A stretch of 64,000 nt of DNA from Bradyrhizobium genosp. L (GCF_015624485.1 NZ_CP061378.1:3162001-3226000), one strand, 5' to 3'. Shown: positions 18,193 to 26,686, numbered from the stretch's first letter. A program made the numbers and translations. The notes: generated by a model from the sequence alone, not told the origin.

Positions 18193-19473
18193 TCAGGCCG
18201 GTTCGCGCGTCAGGATCAGCGAGGCATTCTGCCCGCCGAAACCGAACGAGTTCGACATCACGGCGGTGACCTTGGCATCGCGCGCCTTGTTGCCGACCAC
18301 GTCGAACGGGATCGCCGGATCCGGCAGCTCGTAATTGATGGTCGGCGGAATCCTTTGATGCTCGAGGGTGAGCAGCGAGAAGATCGCCTCGACCGCGCCG
18401 GCCGCCGAGATCGTGTGGCCGACCATCGATTTGTTCGACGACACCGGAATGTTCGCCGTGTGCTCGCCGAACACGGCCGAGGTCGCAAGATATTCCATCT
18501 TGTCGTTTTCCGGGGTCGAGGTGCCGTGCGCGTTGATGTGGTCGATCTGGTTCGGCTCCATGCCGGCGTCCGCGAGCGTCTTGCGCACGCAGCCGATCGC
18601 CGGCTTGCCGTCGGGGCTGGAGCGGGTGCGGTGGAAGGAATCGGTGAGCTCGCCGCAGCCGGCGACGACGCCGAGGATGTTTGCGCCGCGCGCCATCGCG
18701 GCGTCGTAGCTCTCCAGCACCAGCGCGCCGGCGCCCTCGGCCATCACGAAGCCGTCGCGGTTCTTCGAGAATGGCTTTGAGGCGCCCTGCGGCGGATCGT
18801 TCTGGGTGGAGAGGGCCGAGAGCAGCGAGAAGCGCACCATGGCTTCCGGGTTCACCGAGCCGTCGGTCGCGATGCACAGCGTCGCATCGGTCTCGCCGCG
18901 GCGGATCGCCTCGACGCCGAGCTGGATCGCGGTGGCACCGGAGGCGCAGGCGGTCGACAGCGAGATCGGCGAGCCCTTGGTGCCGAAGGCCTCGGCGAGG
19001 TTGAGGGCGACCGATCCGAACGTGAAGCGGCGATGATAATGCGTGAACCTGCCGCCTTCGCTGCAGGCCGCCAGATAGTCGATGATGTCGAAGTCCTTCT
19101 TCGGGATGGCGCGCGCGACTTCGAGCCGTTGCGGCCACTCGGCCTCGATCGGGGCGACCGCCAGGAACAGCGGGCCGGGGAAGTCGCCCTTGTTGCCGAT
19201 GCCGGACTGCGCGAGGGCTTCTTCGGTCGCCATTGTCGCCAGGCGCTCGGACAGGCTGACCGAGGAGAAAGGCTCGACCGGGACGAAATCGACCGCGCCG
19301 GCCATCGTCGTCTTCAAGCCATCGATCGGGAAACGGGTCACCGTCTTGATGCCGGACTCGCCCGCGGTCAGGCGTTTCCAATTGTCGGCCTTGCCGGCGC
19401 CGAGCGAGGTGACGATCCCCATGCCGGTCACGACAACGATCGGACGGCCGAATTTATCGCGTGGTGCTGCCAT
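18193..19473 (-). CDS. fabF: Beta-ketoacyl-ACP synthase of the VLCFA cluster (FabF type, complete triad)
   Basis: The protein has 426 residues. The KAS II catalytic residues are all present: Cys176 in LSTACASGAT, His316 in NAHGTSTPENDK and His353 in NKSMVGHTISAAGA with the usual Lys348. It should extend acyl chains on AcpXL during synthesis of the very long hydroxylated fatty acid of lipid A. It starts at 19473 (MAAPRDKFGRPIVVVTG) and lies 39 bp after the second ketosynthase gene in the same operon. In several rhizobia an alcohol dehydrogenase gene separates this gene from lpxXL; here only 20 bp do. Confidence 0.9.
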   Translation of the reverse strand: MAAPRDKFGRPIVVVTGMGIVTSLGAGKADNWKRLTAGESGIKTVTRFPIDGLKTTMAGAVDFVPVEPFSSVSLSERLATMATEEALAQSGIGNKGDFPGPLFLAVAPIEAEWPQRLEVARAIPKKDFDIIDYLAACSEGGRFTHYHRRFTFGSVALNLAEAFGTKGSPISLSTACASGATAIQLGVEAIRRGETDATLCIATDGSVNPEAMVRFSLLSALSTQNDPPQGASKPFSKNRDGFVMAEGAGALVLESYDAAMARGANILGVVAGCGELTDSFHRTRSSPDGKPAIGCVRKTLADAGMEPNQIDHINAHGTSTPENDKMEYLATSAVFGEHTANIPVSSNKSMVGHTISAAGAVEAIFSLLTLEHQRIPPTINYELPDPAIPFDVVGNKARDAKVTAVMSNSFGFGGQNASLILTREPA

Positions 19474-19512
19474 GGTATCCCCGTCGCTGCCGGATCAAGC
19501 TCCCGGCCAGAT

Positions 19513-20697
19513 TTACTTGACGGCCTCGACAAGTGCCATGCCTTCGCCCTGCCAATGACCGACCCCCAGAACCACAATCTGGGTTGGCGCGTCGGCCTTT
19601 TCAACCTCGAACCCGGCCGGATCGTTGCCCGGGTAGAGCGCGCCGCGCGAGATCGACAATGCCGCCAGGGCGAGCCCGAGCGGAAACTGCGCCTCCATGG
19701 TGTGGCCGAAGGTGGTCCCGCTGGCGCGCACGGCAAGCCCCGGGTGCTCGCCGAGGAAAGCGCGTTCTTCAGCCGTCGCGGGCTCGGCGCCGGTCATGCC
19801 CGTGATCACCACCGCGTTGTCGTCGTTCACGCCAAGCTTGGGCCACATCGCCCGCAGCGACCGCGTCACCGCGCCGGGCTGCTTGCGATGGCCGAGATCG
19901 GCGACCACCTTGGTCAGCTTGGCAAACGGCTTTGCGCCGCGGGCTTCGGCGTGCTCGCGCGACTCCATCACCAGGAAGGCGCCGGCAGACCCGACGGCAA
20001 AACCCGGATTGACGTCGCGGGCCCAGATCGAGCTGTGCTGGCCCTTGAGTGCGAAGTTACCGAACGCATACAGGATCAGGAGATCGCCGCGATCGCCATT
20101 ATGCGCGGCGCCGACCAGCGCGATGTCGCTCTGGCCGGCCCCGATGCGGGCGGCCGCGATGCGCGCCGCATCGATGCTCGAGGCTTCCTCGCCCATGAAG
20201 GTGCGCGAGGTTCCGCACACGCCGTGAACGATCGCGATATTGCCGGCGAGCAGGTTGGAGAGCTGCGCCAGGAACAGCGTCGGCCGCAGCTCGTTCATCA
20301 GCTTCTCGTTGAGAAGCGCCGGCGGCAGATTGCCCTGCGCGCTCGCGTTCTTGATCGCCATGTCGACATTGAGGTCACGCTCGCCGCCACCGGCTGCGAT
20401 GATCATGTCCATCCGCGACAGGATTTCCTGATTGCCTTTGACGCCGGCGGAATCGAGCGCCAGCCCCGCGGCATAGGTGCCGATGCGCTGCCAGGTCTCC
20501 ATCTGGCGCTGATCGCCCTTCTTGGGGATCTGGGCGTCGAAGCTGACCGGCGCGATCGGATGGATCACGTAAGGCGCAAGACGCTGCTCGTCGGCATTGA
20601 CGCGCTTGGCGGCGAGCGCCTCCCAATGCGCGTCCAGCCCCTCGCCAAGCGAGGAGAGCAGGCCGACGCCGGTGATCCAGACTTCCTTCTCAGCCAT
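19513..20697 (-). CDS. Divergent beta-ketoacyl-ACP synthase of the VLCFA cluster
   Basis: The protein has 394 residues and a thiolase fold. It keeps the nucleophile Cys161 in IVHGVCGTSRTFMGEE and the second histidine in SGTTFGHTMEAQF. The segment corresponding to the first histidine (HGT) reads VITGMTGAEPAT, so that catalytic histidine seems replaced. This is expected for the FabF2-like partner of rhizobial VLCFA clusters and suggests a chain-length or heterodimer role beside the complete FabF encoded next to it. Its start overlaps the fabZ stop by 8 bp. Confidence 0.82.
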   Translation of the reverse strand: MAEKEVWITGVGLLSSLGEGLDAHWEALAAKRVNADEQRLAPYVIHPIAPVSFDAQIPKKGDQRQMETWQRIGTYAAGLALDSAGVKGNQEILSRMDMIIAAGGGERDLNVDMAIKNASAQGNLPPALLNEKLMNELRPTLFLAQLSNLLAGNIAIVHGVCGTSRTFMGEEASSIDAARIAAARIGAGQSDIALVGAAHNGDRGDLLILYAFGNFALKGQHSSIWARDVNPGFAVGSAGAFLVMESREHAEARGAKPFAKLTKVVADLGHRKQPGAVTRSLRAMWPKLGVNDDNAVVITGMTGAEPATAEERAFLGEHPGLAVRASGTTFGHTMEAQFPLGLALAALSISRGALYPGNDPAGFEVEKADAPTQIVVLGVGHWQGEGMALVEAVK

Positions 20698-21166
20698 TAC
20701 TCATTGCCTGCTGCGGAAATCCGATCTTGCAGGCCATCGCATCCATATGCACACGCAAGTCCGGACTCGGGAATGGGATATGCCGGAAGGTCAGCTCGGC
20801 ATTGCACTTGAGCTCCTTGCCGACACGCACCTTGGCCGAGGTCACGGCGAAGCCCGAGCCTTCATGCTCGATCTTGGCCTCGATCGTCAGCACCGAGCCG
20901 GGGCTGACGAAGCCGCGCATCTTGGCTTCCCTGACCATGGCGAGGAAGGGCATGCGCTCGAACTTGGTCAGGCCGAGGATCAGCCAGCCGGAGCTCTGTG
21001 CCATCGCTTCGGTGAGCAGCACGCCAGGCATGATCGGGTAGCCCGGAAAGTGTCCCGCGAACACGCTGTGGCTGGGCGGCGGCACGTCGGCCTCGACAAC
21101 AACCGTCTTCGCCTCGAGGTCGAGCTCGATGATCCGGTCGATCAGCTGGAAAGTTTCGAGCTGCAT
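20690..21166 (-). CDS. fabZ: 3-hydroxyacyl-ACP dehydratase FabZ-type (VLCFA cluster)
   Basis: The protein has 158 residues. It has the hotdog-fold FabZ signature HSVFAGHFPGYPIMPGVLLTE, including the catalytic His in GHFPG and a Glu in the following helix (LLTEAMAQSSG). It dehydrates 3-hydroxyacyl-AcpXL intermediates. ATG 21166 is chosen because the conserved N-terminus (MQLETFQLIDRIIEL) begins there; the upstream frame runs through acpXL. It follows acpXL by 11 bp and overlaps the next ketosynthase gene. Confidence 0.88.
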   Translation of the reverse strand: MQLETFQLIDRIIELDLEAKTVVVEADVPPPSHSVFAGHFPGYPIMPGVLLTEAMAQSSGWLILGLTKFERMPFLAMVREAKMRGFVSPGSVLTIEAKIEHEGSGFAVTSAKVRVGKELKCNAELTFRHIPFPSPDLRVHMDAMACKIGFPQQAMSNG

Positions 21167-21177
21167 GGCGGGCGCGA

Positions 21178-21477
21178 TTACGAGCCCGTGCCCGCGCCCG
21201 CGTTCTTGGCCGCGACGAGTTCGTCGATCCGGTCGGCGAGATTCTTCAGCACGAAATACTGCTCCGTCGTCGCCTTGCCGTCGTTGACCTCTTGAGTCCA
21301 TTTTTCGAGCGGCATCTTGATCCCAAACGCTTTGTCGATAGCAAAAGCTATGTCGAGGAAGTCGAGGCTGTCGATCCCCAAATCGTCGATAGCGTGGCTC
21401 TCCGGCTTGATCGTGTCGCGCGGGATATCGCACGTCTCGGCGATAATGTTGGCGATCTGCTCGAATGTGGAAGACAT
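21178..21477 (-). CDS. acpXL: Acyl carrier protein AcpXL
   Basis: The protein has 99 residues. The phosphopantetheine site is in the [20 protein letters not shown] stretch, about residue 37. The extra C-terminal helix region ([18 protein letters not shown]) distinguishes AcpXL from the housekeeping ACP. It carries the 27-hydroxy-C28-type chain made by the downstream genes for transfer to lipid A by LpxXL. I use the second of two adjacent ATGs because AAAGG then lies seven bases upstream; the first, at 21480, is also possible. It is the first gene of the operon. Confidence 0.93.
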   Translation of the reverse strand: MSSTFEQIANIIAETCDIPRDTIKPESHAIDDLGIDSLDFLDIAFAIDKAFGIKMPLEKWTQEVNDGKATTEQYFVLKNLADRIDELVAAKNAGAGTGS

Positions 21478-21668
21478 CATTAAGCCTTTGATATATTGAA
21501 GGTAATTCTGGGTCGGCTCAGGAGGGGGCGGGCGCGTCGACCCGGAATGCCCGATTTCTGGTGCCGGAGTCGTGTGCCCGTATATCGGAGCGGGGCCGTT
21601 AGTTCAATGGAGCTTGGCCGGCCGGAGCGGGATGGTTTGCCGGCTTTGCAGGCAGGGTTCCGGCCAGC

Positions 21669-22181
21669 CTAGCTTCGAGGCAGCACCGTCATCTTCACGC
21701 AATCCCGGCGCCCCATCAGCACGCAGTCCTGGGTCTTGCGCAAATCCGCGATGCTCATGGCGAGCCAGATGCCGATCGCGGTGAGCGCCACGGTGAAGGC
21801 GAAGGCGGCGATGTTGGCCAGCATGCGCTGGCGGAAATCGTCCGGCTCCTCGCGCGGCTTTTCATAGCGGGAGAGGTCAGCGGCGACCTGAATCCGGTTC
21901 TCAGCGGCGCGGACTTGGGAAGGGCGGAGGCGAGCAGCGCCGGCTTGAGCGGAGTTGACTTGAGCGGAGTTGACTTGCGCAGAATGGGCTTGAGCAGAAT
22001 GGCTTTGGGCGGAATGAATTTGGACGGGCTGAACCGACCGGGTCGCCTCCTCGCGCTTGCCGGGTGGCTGCGCCGAGGTACGCGGCCGGAACTTGAGCAC
22101 CACGTGCTCGTCATCCGAAGAGATTGGCCGCTGCGTTTTCACTGCTGTCAGTCCGGTCGCGTCGCGCATTATATGTAGCAT
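21669..22181 (-). CDS. Single-pass membrane protein with SAQ pentapeptide repeats
   Basis: The product has 170 residues. Residues 51-80 are a low-complexity array of five-residue units (HSAQS, HSAQA, NSAQV and similar) encoded by 15-nt tandem repeats. A charged region 100-120 leads into one transmembrane helix at about 122-144. The short tail carries two cysteines (KTQDCVLMGRRDC). I do not recognise a named family, but the C-terminal part looks constrained while the repeat does not. The antisense frame over the repeats mimics an A(D/N)LxG pentapeptide protein; I regard that as a by-product of the 15-nt period. Confidence 0.65.
   Translation of the reverse strand: MLHIMRDATGLTAVKTQRPISSDDEHVVLKFRPRTSAQPPGKREEATRSVQPVQIHSAQSHSAQAHSAQVNSAQVNSAQAGAARLRPSQVRAAENRIQVAADLSRYEKPREEPDDFRQRMLANIAAFAFTVALTAIGIWLAMSIADLRKTQDCVLMGRRDCVKMTVLPRS
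21944..22033. repeat. 15-nt tandem repeat inside the membrane-protein gene
   Basis: Six units are in phase: CTTGAGCGGAGTTGA at 21944 and again exactly at 21959, CTTGCGCAGAATGGG at 21974, CTTGAGCAGAATGGC at 21989, TTTGGGCGGAATGAA at 22004 and TTTGGACGGGCTGAA at 22019. The unit resembles that of the array at 2471-2559. It encodes five-residue repeats on the minus strand. Confidence 0.85.
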
Positions 22182-22229
22182 GTTCGCCGCGCTTCACACC
22201 TAAAATGTTGGTGCGCGCAGAGGTGGTAT

Positions 22230-23111
22230 TCAGCCTTCGATCGTCTCGTGGAACCGGCTGTAGTCGATCCACAGACGGCCGTCGTCCGTCGCGCGGAGAA
22301 TCTCCGCGTAGCGATGCCCGAAACGGACGTCGGCGTGCTCGTACGATTTTCGCGCATGCACAGTTTGCGCTGCAATGTCGTCATAGCCTGATACGACGAG
22401 GCCGAGCCCGGCATTGATGGCTTCCAGCGCCGCGGCGTCGAGGTCGTGCAGCGGGCTGCTTTCGTCGATGACATGAAACAGGGTCCAGCTCAGCGCCAGC
22501 GCCGGGCTGTCGCTGCTGACCAGCGCCAACTCCTGAAAGCGGCGATAGGTCATGCCTTCCTTGCTGACACTTCGCCTGAACAGCCAAAGCCGTGCCGAGG
22601 CATTGGCGATGATGTTGTGCCGCTCGTTGGCGAGACGGATCATCAATGTCCGTTGCCCCTCATGGTCCGAGATCACCGGATTGTCGGCGAACAGAAGGCG
22701 CGCGCTCGGTCGCGAGAAGCGGGCAAAGATCAGCCCGGTCATCAGCGACATCGAGAAGATGCCGGTGAACAGCTCGACGGCCGCGATGAAGTGCCCGTAA
22801 TGCGTCTGCGGGTGCATGTCGCCGTAGCCAGCGGTCGAGAGTGTTTCGATGCTGAAATAAAGGTAGTCGATGTACTGGCCGCCGGGCACGTTGGCGATCG
22901 GCTGATCGCCGAGCCAGTAGAGCAGGGCGAAGCAGCCGTTGAAGACGACGAACACCAATGCTGCACCGCCGATAAAGGCCGGCCACGACGCCGTCATGCA
23001 GCGATGGCTGATGTCCGCCCAGAAGCCGAGCTCCAATCCCTCGGTCATGACCTCGCGGTTGCCGAGGCGGAAGCTGCGAGTCCTTGTCCGGTTGGTTGCT
23101 GGTCCAGCCAT
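22230..23111 (-). CDS. Inward-rectifier-type potassium channel (KirBac-like)
   Basis: The protein has 293 residues. It has a first membrane helix at about 43-66, a pore helix and selectivity filter SIETLSTAGYGDMHP with TAGYGD at 93-98, and a second membrane helix at about 110-130 ending in a polar gate region. A large C-terminal cytoplasmic immunoglobulin-like domain follows (from about 140, with VISDHEGQRTLMIRLANER and LSWTLFHVIDESSPL). This order is that of prokaryotic Kir channels, which conduct K+ and respond to lipids or pH. It is a lone minus-strand gene. It is one of two putative K+-selective channels in the window, besides two Kup transporters. Confidence 0.9.
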   Translation of the reverse strand: MAGPATNRTRTRSFRLGNREVMTEGLELGFWADISHRCMTASWPAFIGGAALVFVVFNGCFALLYWLGDQPIANVPGGQYIDYLYFSIETLSTAGYGDMHPQTHYGHFIAAVELFTGIFSMSLMTGLIFARFSRPSARLLFADNPVISDHEGQRTLMIRLANERHNIIANASARLWLFRRSVSKEGMTYRRFQELALVSSDSPALALSWTLFHVIDESSPLHDLDAAALEAINAGLGLVVSGYDDIAAQTVHARKSYEHADVRFGHRYAEILRATDDGRLWIDYSRFHETIEG

Positions 23112-23203
23112 TGTCTAGAGCCTATCGGCCTCTTTCACCCGCCGGTGACATCATGTCATAATGGAACTTATTCCGGAGCGCCGGTCAAACGGGAGCACAG
23201 ATC

Positions 23204-23830
23204 ATGGCCCATACACGCGAGCCCTATGTCAAACCGGTGCCGATCCTGTCGCTGCGGCCGACGCAGATGACGGTCGGCATGCACGAAGTGAAGGAGAAGC
23301 GGAAGCGCTGGCGCGAGCACAAGTCGGACAAGAAGCGCGCCGAGCTGCTCGGCAAGCACATGATTCCCGTGGTCCATGGTCCCGACGATCGCTACTACGT
23401 GGTCGATCATCATCACATGGCCCGCGCGCTGCACGAGGAAGGCGTCAAGGACATCCTGGTCACCGTGATCGGCGACCTCACGATGGTCGAGCGCGACGTG
23501 TTCTGGGGCGTGATGGACAACAAGCGCTGGGTCTATCCCTACGACTCCAAGGGCGAGCGCCGTCATTTCCGGGAGATTCCGAAGTCGATCAAGGATCTCA
23601 AGGACGATCCGTTCCGCAGCCTCGCCGGCGAGATGCGCCGCGCCGGCGGCTTCGCCAAGGACACCACGCCGTTCAGCGAATTCCTCTGGGCGGATTTCCT
23701 GCGCCGGCATATCCCGCGCAAGACGGTGGAGAACAACTTCGCCAAGGCGCTCGAGAAGGGACTGGCGATCGGCCGCAGCCAGGGCGCGACCTATCTGCCC
23801 GGCTGGTGCGGCCCGGCGTCGGACGACTGA
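23204..23830 (+). CDS. ParB-like nuclease-fold protein (ParBc_2 type)
   Basis: The protein has 208 residues. It resembles the ParB/Srx-fold group that lacks the ParB DNA-binding domain. The N-terminal part contains VPILSLRPTQMTVGMHEV, then MIPVVHGPDDRYYVVDHHHM with the nucleotide-pocket-like DHHH. The remainder is helical and ends GATYLPGWCGPASDD. The family's role is unknown; members are often single genes outside par loci. No ParA is nearby, so I do not call it a partition gene. Its 3' end overlaps the convergent mgtC-like gene by 40 bp. Confidence 0.75.
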   Translation: MAHTREPYVKPVPILSLRPTQMTVGMHEVKEKRKRWREHKSDKKRAELLGKHMIPVVHGPDDRYYVVDHHHMARALHEEGVKDILVTVIGDLTMVERDVFWGVMDNKRWVYPYDSKGERRHFREIPKSIKDLKDDPFRSLAGEMRRAGGFAKDTTPFSEFLWADFLRRHIPRKTVENNFAKALEKGLAIGRSQGATYLPGWCGPASDD

Positions 23831-24300
23831 TCGGCCTCGCCCGGTGGCGATGGATCATTCTTGCCGCCGAGCGTGCGGTGCAGCCAGGTCTCCGCACGCT
23901 TGCCGAAGGTGAGCAGCAGGAACGCCAGCACCAGCGCGGTGATCACGATCGGCCAATGTCCGGCGCCGCAAACGACCCCGACGCAGGCGGCCAGGAAAGC
24001 GCAGGCGGCGCTGGTCAGGCCGTGGACATGGAAGCGATCGCCGCGGCGGACGATCACGCCGGCGCCGAGAAATCCGATGCCGGTCAGCACGCCCTGGATC
24101 ACACGGCTGGCCGCATCGGTGAACTTGCCGGGTTCGACGGTCTGCAATGCCAGCAGCACGACCATGGCCGTGGAGAGGCTGACGAGGCCGAGCGTCTTCA
24201 GGCCGATCGGCTTGCCGCGCAGGTCGCGGTCGAGGCCGATCGCGCCGCCGGCAAGCGTAGCTGCGCCAAGGCGCAGGATGATCTCGCTCCAGTCGCTCAA
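23791..24300 (-). CDS. mgtC: MgtC/SapB-family membrane protein
   Basis: The protein has 169 residues and four to five membrane segments. The family signature spans GGAIGLDRDLRGKPIGLKTL, VIQGVLTGIGFLGAGVIVRR and the HGLTSAACAFLAACVGVVCG stretch. MgtC-type proteins help adaptation to low Mg2+ and acid, partly by acting on ATP synthase or transporters. No ATG lies at the conserved N-terminus; I use TTG 24300, preceded by GAGGCGGA. The 3' end overlaps the ParB-like gene. It follows the CMD-family gene by 8 bp. Confidence 0.85.
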   Translation of the reverse strand: MSDWSEIILRLGAATLAGGAIGLDRDLRGKPIGLKTLGLVSLSTAMVVLLALQTVEPGKFTDAASRVIQGVLTGIGFLGAGVIVRRGDRFHVHGLTSAACAFLAACVGVVCGAGHWPIVITALVLAFLLLTFGKRAETWLHRTLGGKNDPSPPGEADQSSDAGPHQPGR

Positions 24301-24308
24301 TTCCGCCT

Positions 24309-24887
24309 CTACTTCGACTGTCGCCCGAGCATGTAGAACTCGTCGTTCGGCCGCATCCCGGTGACGTTGGCAAGTCGGTTCGAGAGCGCGAAGAAGGCCG
24401 CGACCGCGGCGATGTCCCAGACGTCGTCGTCGCTGAAGCCGTGCGCGGCGAGCGCTGCGAAATCCGCCTCGGAGACTTCCTCGGCCGCGCGGCTCACCTT
24501 CATCGCGAAGTCGAGCATCGCGCGCTGCCGCGGCGTGATGTCGGCCTTGCGGTAGTTGACCGCGATCTGGTCGGCGATCAGCGGGTTCTTGGCACGGATG
24601 CGCAGGATCGCGCCATGGGCGATCACGCAATACTGGCACTGGTTGGCGGCGCTGGTCGCGACCACGATCATCTCGCGCTCGGCCTTGGAGAGGCCGCTGT
24701 CCTTTTCCATCACCGCGTCGTGATAGGCGAAGAAGGCGCGAAACTCGTCGGGACGGTAGGCCAAGGTCAGGAACACGTTCGGCACGAAGCCGGACTTCTC
24801 CTGCACCGCGAGGATACGGGTGCGGATATCCTCGGGGAGATCTTTGAGAGCGGGCGTCGGGAAGCGTGCTGCGGTCGGCTGCGTCAT
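24309..24887 (-). CDS. AhpD/carboxymuconolactone decarboxylase-family peroxidase-like protein
   Basis: The protein has 192 residues. It contains the CMD-domain core SGLSKAEREMIVVATSAANQ followed by CQYCVIAHG, the CxxC plus His centre of alkylhydroperoxidase AhpD-like enzymes (YciW/PA0269 group, often called peroxidase-related). It probably reduces peroxides through the two cysteines. ATG 24887 starts the conserved region; the upstream frame is antisense to the next gene. It likely forms an operon with mgtC. Confidence 0.85.
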   Translation of the reverse strand: MTQPTAARFPTPALKDLPEDIRTRILAVQEKSGFVPNVFLTLAYRPDEFRAFFAYHDAVMEKDSGLSKAEREMIVVATSAANQCQYCVIAHGAILRIRAKNPLIADQIAVNYRKADITPRQRAMLDFAMKVSRAAEEVSEADFAALAAHGFSDDDVWDIAAVAAFFALSNRLANVTGMRPNDEFYMLGRQSK

Positions 24888-24937
24888 GGGCTGGTTCCAG
24901 CATGCCGCAGGGAATGCGGCGTCATGCCGAACCATAG

Positions 24938-26686
24938 TTAGCGCAGCGGCTTCTTCAAGAGCGAGAAGCGATCCGGATCGAGGCCCAATGACGGCTGCAG
25001 CATCGGAGCTTCTGCCGGCGCCATGGTGCGCGGCGGCGCGGGTGCGCTGATGCCGGGGTCGTTGGCCGAGGTGTCGCGATGCGAAGTAGCGCCGCGCCAG
25101 CGCTCCAGCACGGCGCTGACGAAATGCATGTCGTGGCCGGCGGTCACCGACGGGACGGTTGCGATGGTGGCCTCGCCGCGCGGCAATTGGTGCGGCGGCA
25201 CCTCCTTGAAGCGCAGCCGCGTCGGCAGCGCCACGCCTTCGCCGAACGCCAGCACCTCGCGGGTGCCGAGCGAGGGCACGAAGGACAGCAGATTGGCGGC
25301 CGCATCCGACACCGCGGAACGCAGCAGCGCCTGGTCGCGGTCGTTGGCAAGCCGCATCGTAAACAGCGTGTTGCACTGGGAGATGATGGTGGCGTCGAGC
25401 TCGGCCGGACGCTGGGTGATGAGGCCGAGATAGACGCCGTATTTGCGGCCTTCCTTGGCGATGCGCGACACCGCCTTGCGGGTCGGGCCGAAGCCGATGT
25501 TGCGGTCGGCGGAAGCGTAGCGGTGCGCCTCCTCGCAGACGAACAGCATCGGCGAGACGCCGTCGCTCCACAGCCCGAAATCGAACGCCATGCGGCACAA
25601 GACCGACACCACGGAATCGACGACTTCGGCGGGGAAGCCGGCGAGCTGCATGATGGTCATCGGCCTGCCGTTGGCGGGCAGGCGGAACAGATGGCTGATC
25701 ACTTCCGCCATGGTGTCGCCGCCGACATTGGCGTTGTCGAACATGAAGGCATAGCGCGGATCGTTGCGCACCGCGTCGATGCGCGAGATCAGCTTGTGAT
25801 AGATGATGCGCGACGAGCGGTTCTCCAGCTTGCCCATGCGCTCGTCGATCAGCGAGATCAGGTCGACCAGGCGATACGGCACCGGCGTGTCGACGGTGTA
25901 GCCGATCTGCTTGGGATCGATGCGCTTCAGCCCGAGCCCGACCCGATCGGAGTTCTGGTACTGGGTGTAGATGCCCTTGGCCATCGGAATGACCTCGGCG
26001 AGGATGTCGAGCTCCTCGGGCACGCCGGGACGGCCGCCGAACAAGACGTCGACGATCTCTTCGAAATTGAACAGCCAGAACGGCAGCTTCAGGTTTCGCG
26101 GGTTGAGCACCTGGGCGCGGTCGCCGAAGCAGCGGCCATATTCATTGTGCACGTCGAGCAGGAAGATGCGCAGGTTCGGCCGCGACTTCAGGATCTCGTT
26201 GAGCAGGAGCGACACGCCGGTGGATTTGCCGACGCCGGTCGAGCCGAGCACCGCGAAATGCTTGGAGAGCATTTCCTCGACGTCGACATAGGCAATGATC
26301 GAGCGGTCCTGCTGCAGCGTGCCGACGTTGATCTGGTCCGAACCGCTCGGCGCATAGACCGTGCGCAGCTCCTGGCTCGTGATCAGCTCGACGGCATCGC
26401 CGATGGTCGGATAATGGGTGACGCCGCGCTGGAATTTCGGGCGCTCGCCGCCGAGGATCTCGCCGAGCAGGTCGACCGAGGCGGTCGCGATATAGGTGTC
26501 GGCCGCCGGCAGGTTCTCGCAGGAGACTTCGGTGATCATGGCGACGATGATCGATGAAGCGCAGCGGATACTGACGAACCGGCCGACGGTCGCTCGCATT
26601 TCCGAAAGCGGCATCTGGCCGCCGGGCAACAGCCCGACCCGGGCCTGCGAGCCGCGCACAGAGATCACACGTCCGAAGGATGTCAC
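24938..26686 (-). CDS. HerA-type DUF87 ATPase
   Basis: The protein has 582 residues. An N-terminal HAS-barrel (SFGRVISVRGSQARVGLL) precedes a RecA/FtsK-like ATPase. Walker A is in AVLGSTGVGKSTGVSLLLNE, with IFLLDVHNEYG after it. The Walker B region is PMLFVCEEAHRYA and a GLITQRPAELD motor segment follows. HerA proteins are hexameric DNA translocases. NurA and other partners are not adjacent, and nothing near it suggests a defence pair. I chose GTG 26686, where the conserved barrel starts; a 801-codon frame extends upstream through the divergent promoter region and is unlikely to be translated. The C-terminal 50 residues are Pro/Ala-rich. Confidence 0.85.
   Translation of the reverse strand: MTSFGRVISVRGSQARVGLLPGGQMPLSEMRATVGRFVSIRCASSIIVAMITEVSCENLPAADTYIATASVDLLGEILGGERPKFQRGVTHYPTIGDAVELITSQELRTVYAPSGSDQINVGTLQQDRSIIAYVDVEEMLSKHFAVLGSTGVGKSTGVSLLLNEILKSRPNLRIFLLDVHNEYGRCFGDRAQVLNPRNLKLPFWLFNFEEIVDVLFGGRPGVPEELDILAEVIPMAKGIYTQYQNSDRVGLGLKRIDPKQIGYTVDTPVPYRLVDLISLIDERMGKLENRSSRIIYHKLISRIDAVRNDPRYAFMFDNANVGGDTMAEVISHLFRLPANGRPMTIMQLAGFPAEVVDSVVSVLCRMAFDFGLWSDGVSPMLFVCEEAHRYASADRNIGFGPTRKAVSRIAKEGRKYGVYLGLITQRPAELDATIISQCNTLFTMRLANDRDQALLRSAVSDAAANLLSFVPSLGTREVLAFGEGVALPTRLRFKEVPPHQLPRGEATIATVPSVTAGHDMHFVSAVLERWRGATSHRDTSANDPGISAPAPPRTMAPAEAPMLQPSLGLDPDRFSLLKKPLR

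Noticed and set aside
17237..19381. 714-residue fusion protein on the minus strand
   Set aside because: The first half is fabF read out of frame; the true lpxXL starts at 18172.
21915..22178. Plus-strand pentapeptide-repeat protein
   Set aside because: It is antisense to a better-supported membrane protein gene, and the pattern follows from the 15-nt period; kept only as a finding.
23204..23830. Chromosome partition gene parB
   Set aside because: The protein lacks the ParB HTH domain and there is no parA or parS-like repeat nearby.
24938..26686. HerA-like ATPase as part of a defence system
   Set aside because: No NurA, SIR2, nuclease or other known partner adjoins it; neighbours are CMD, MgtC and a GGDEF-EAL gene.
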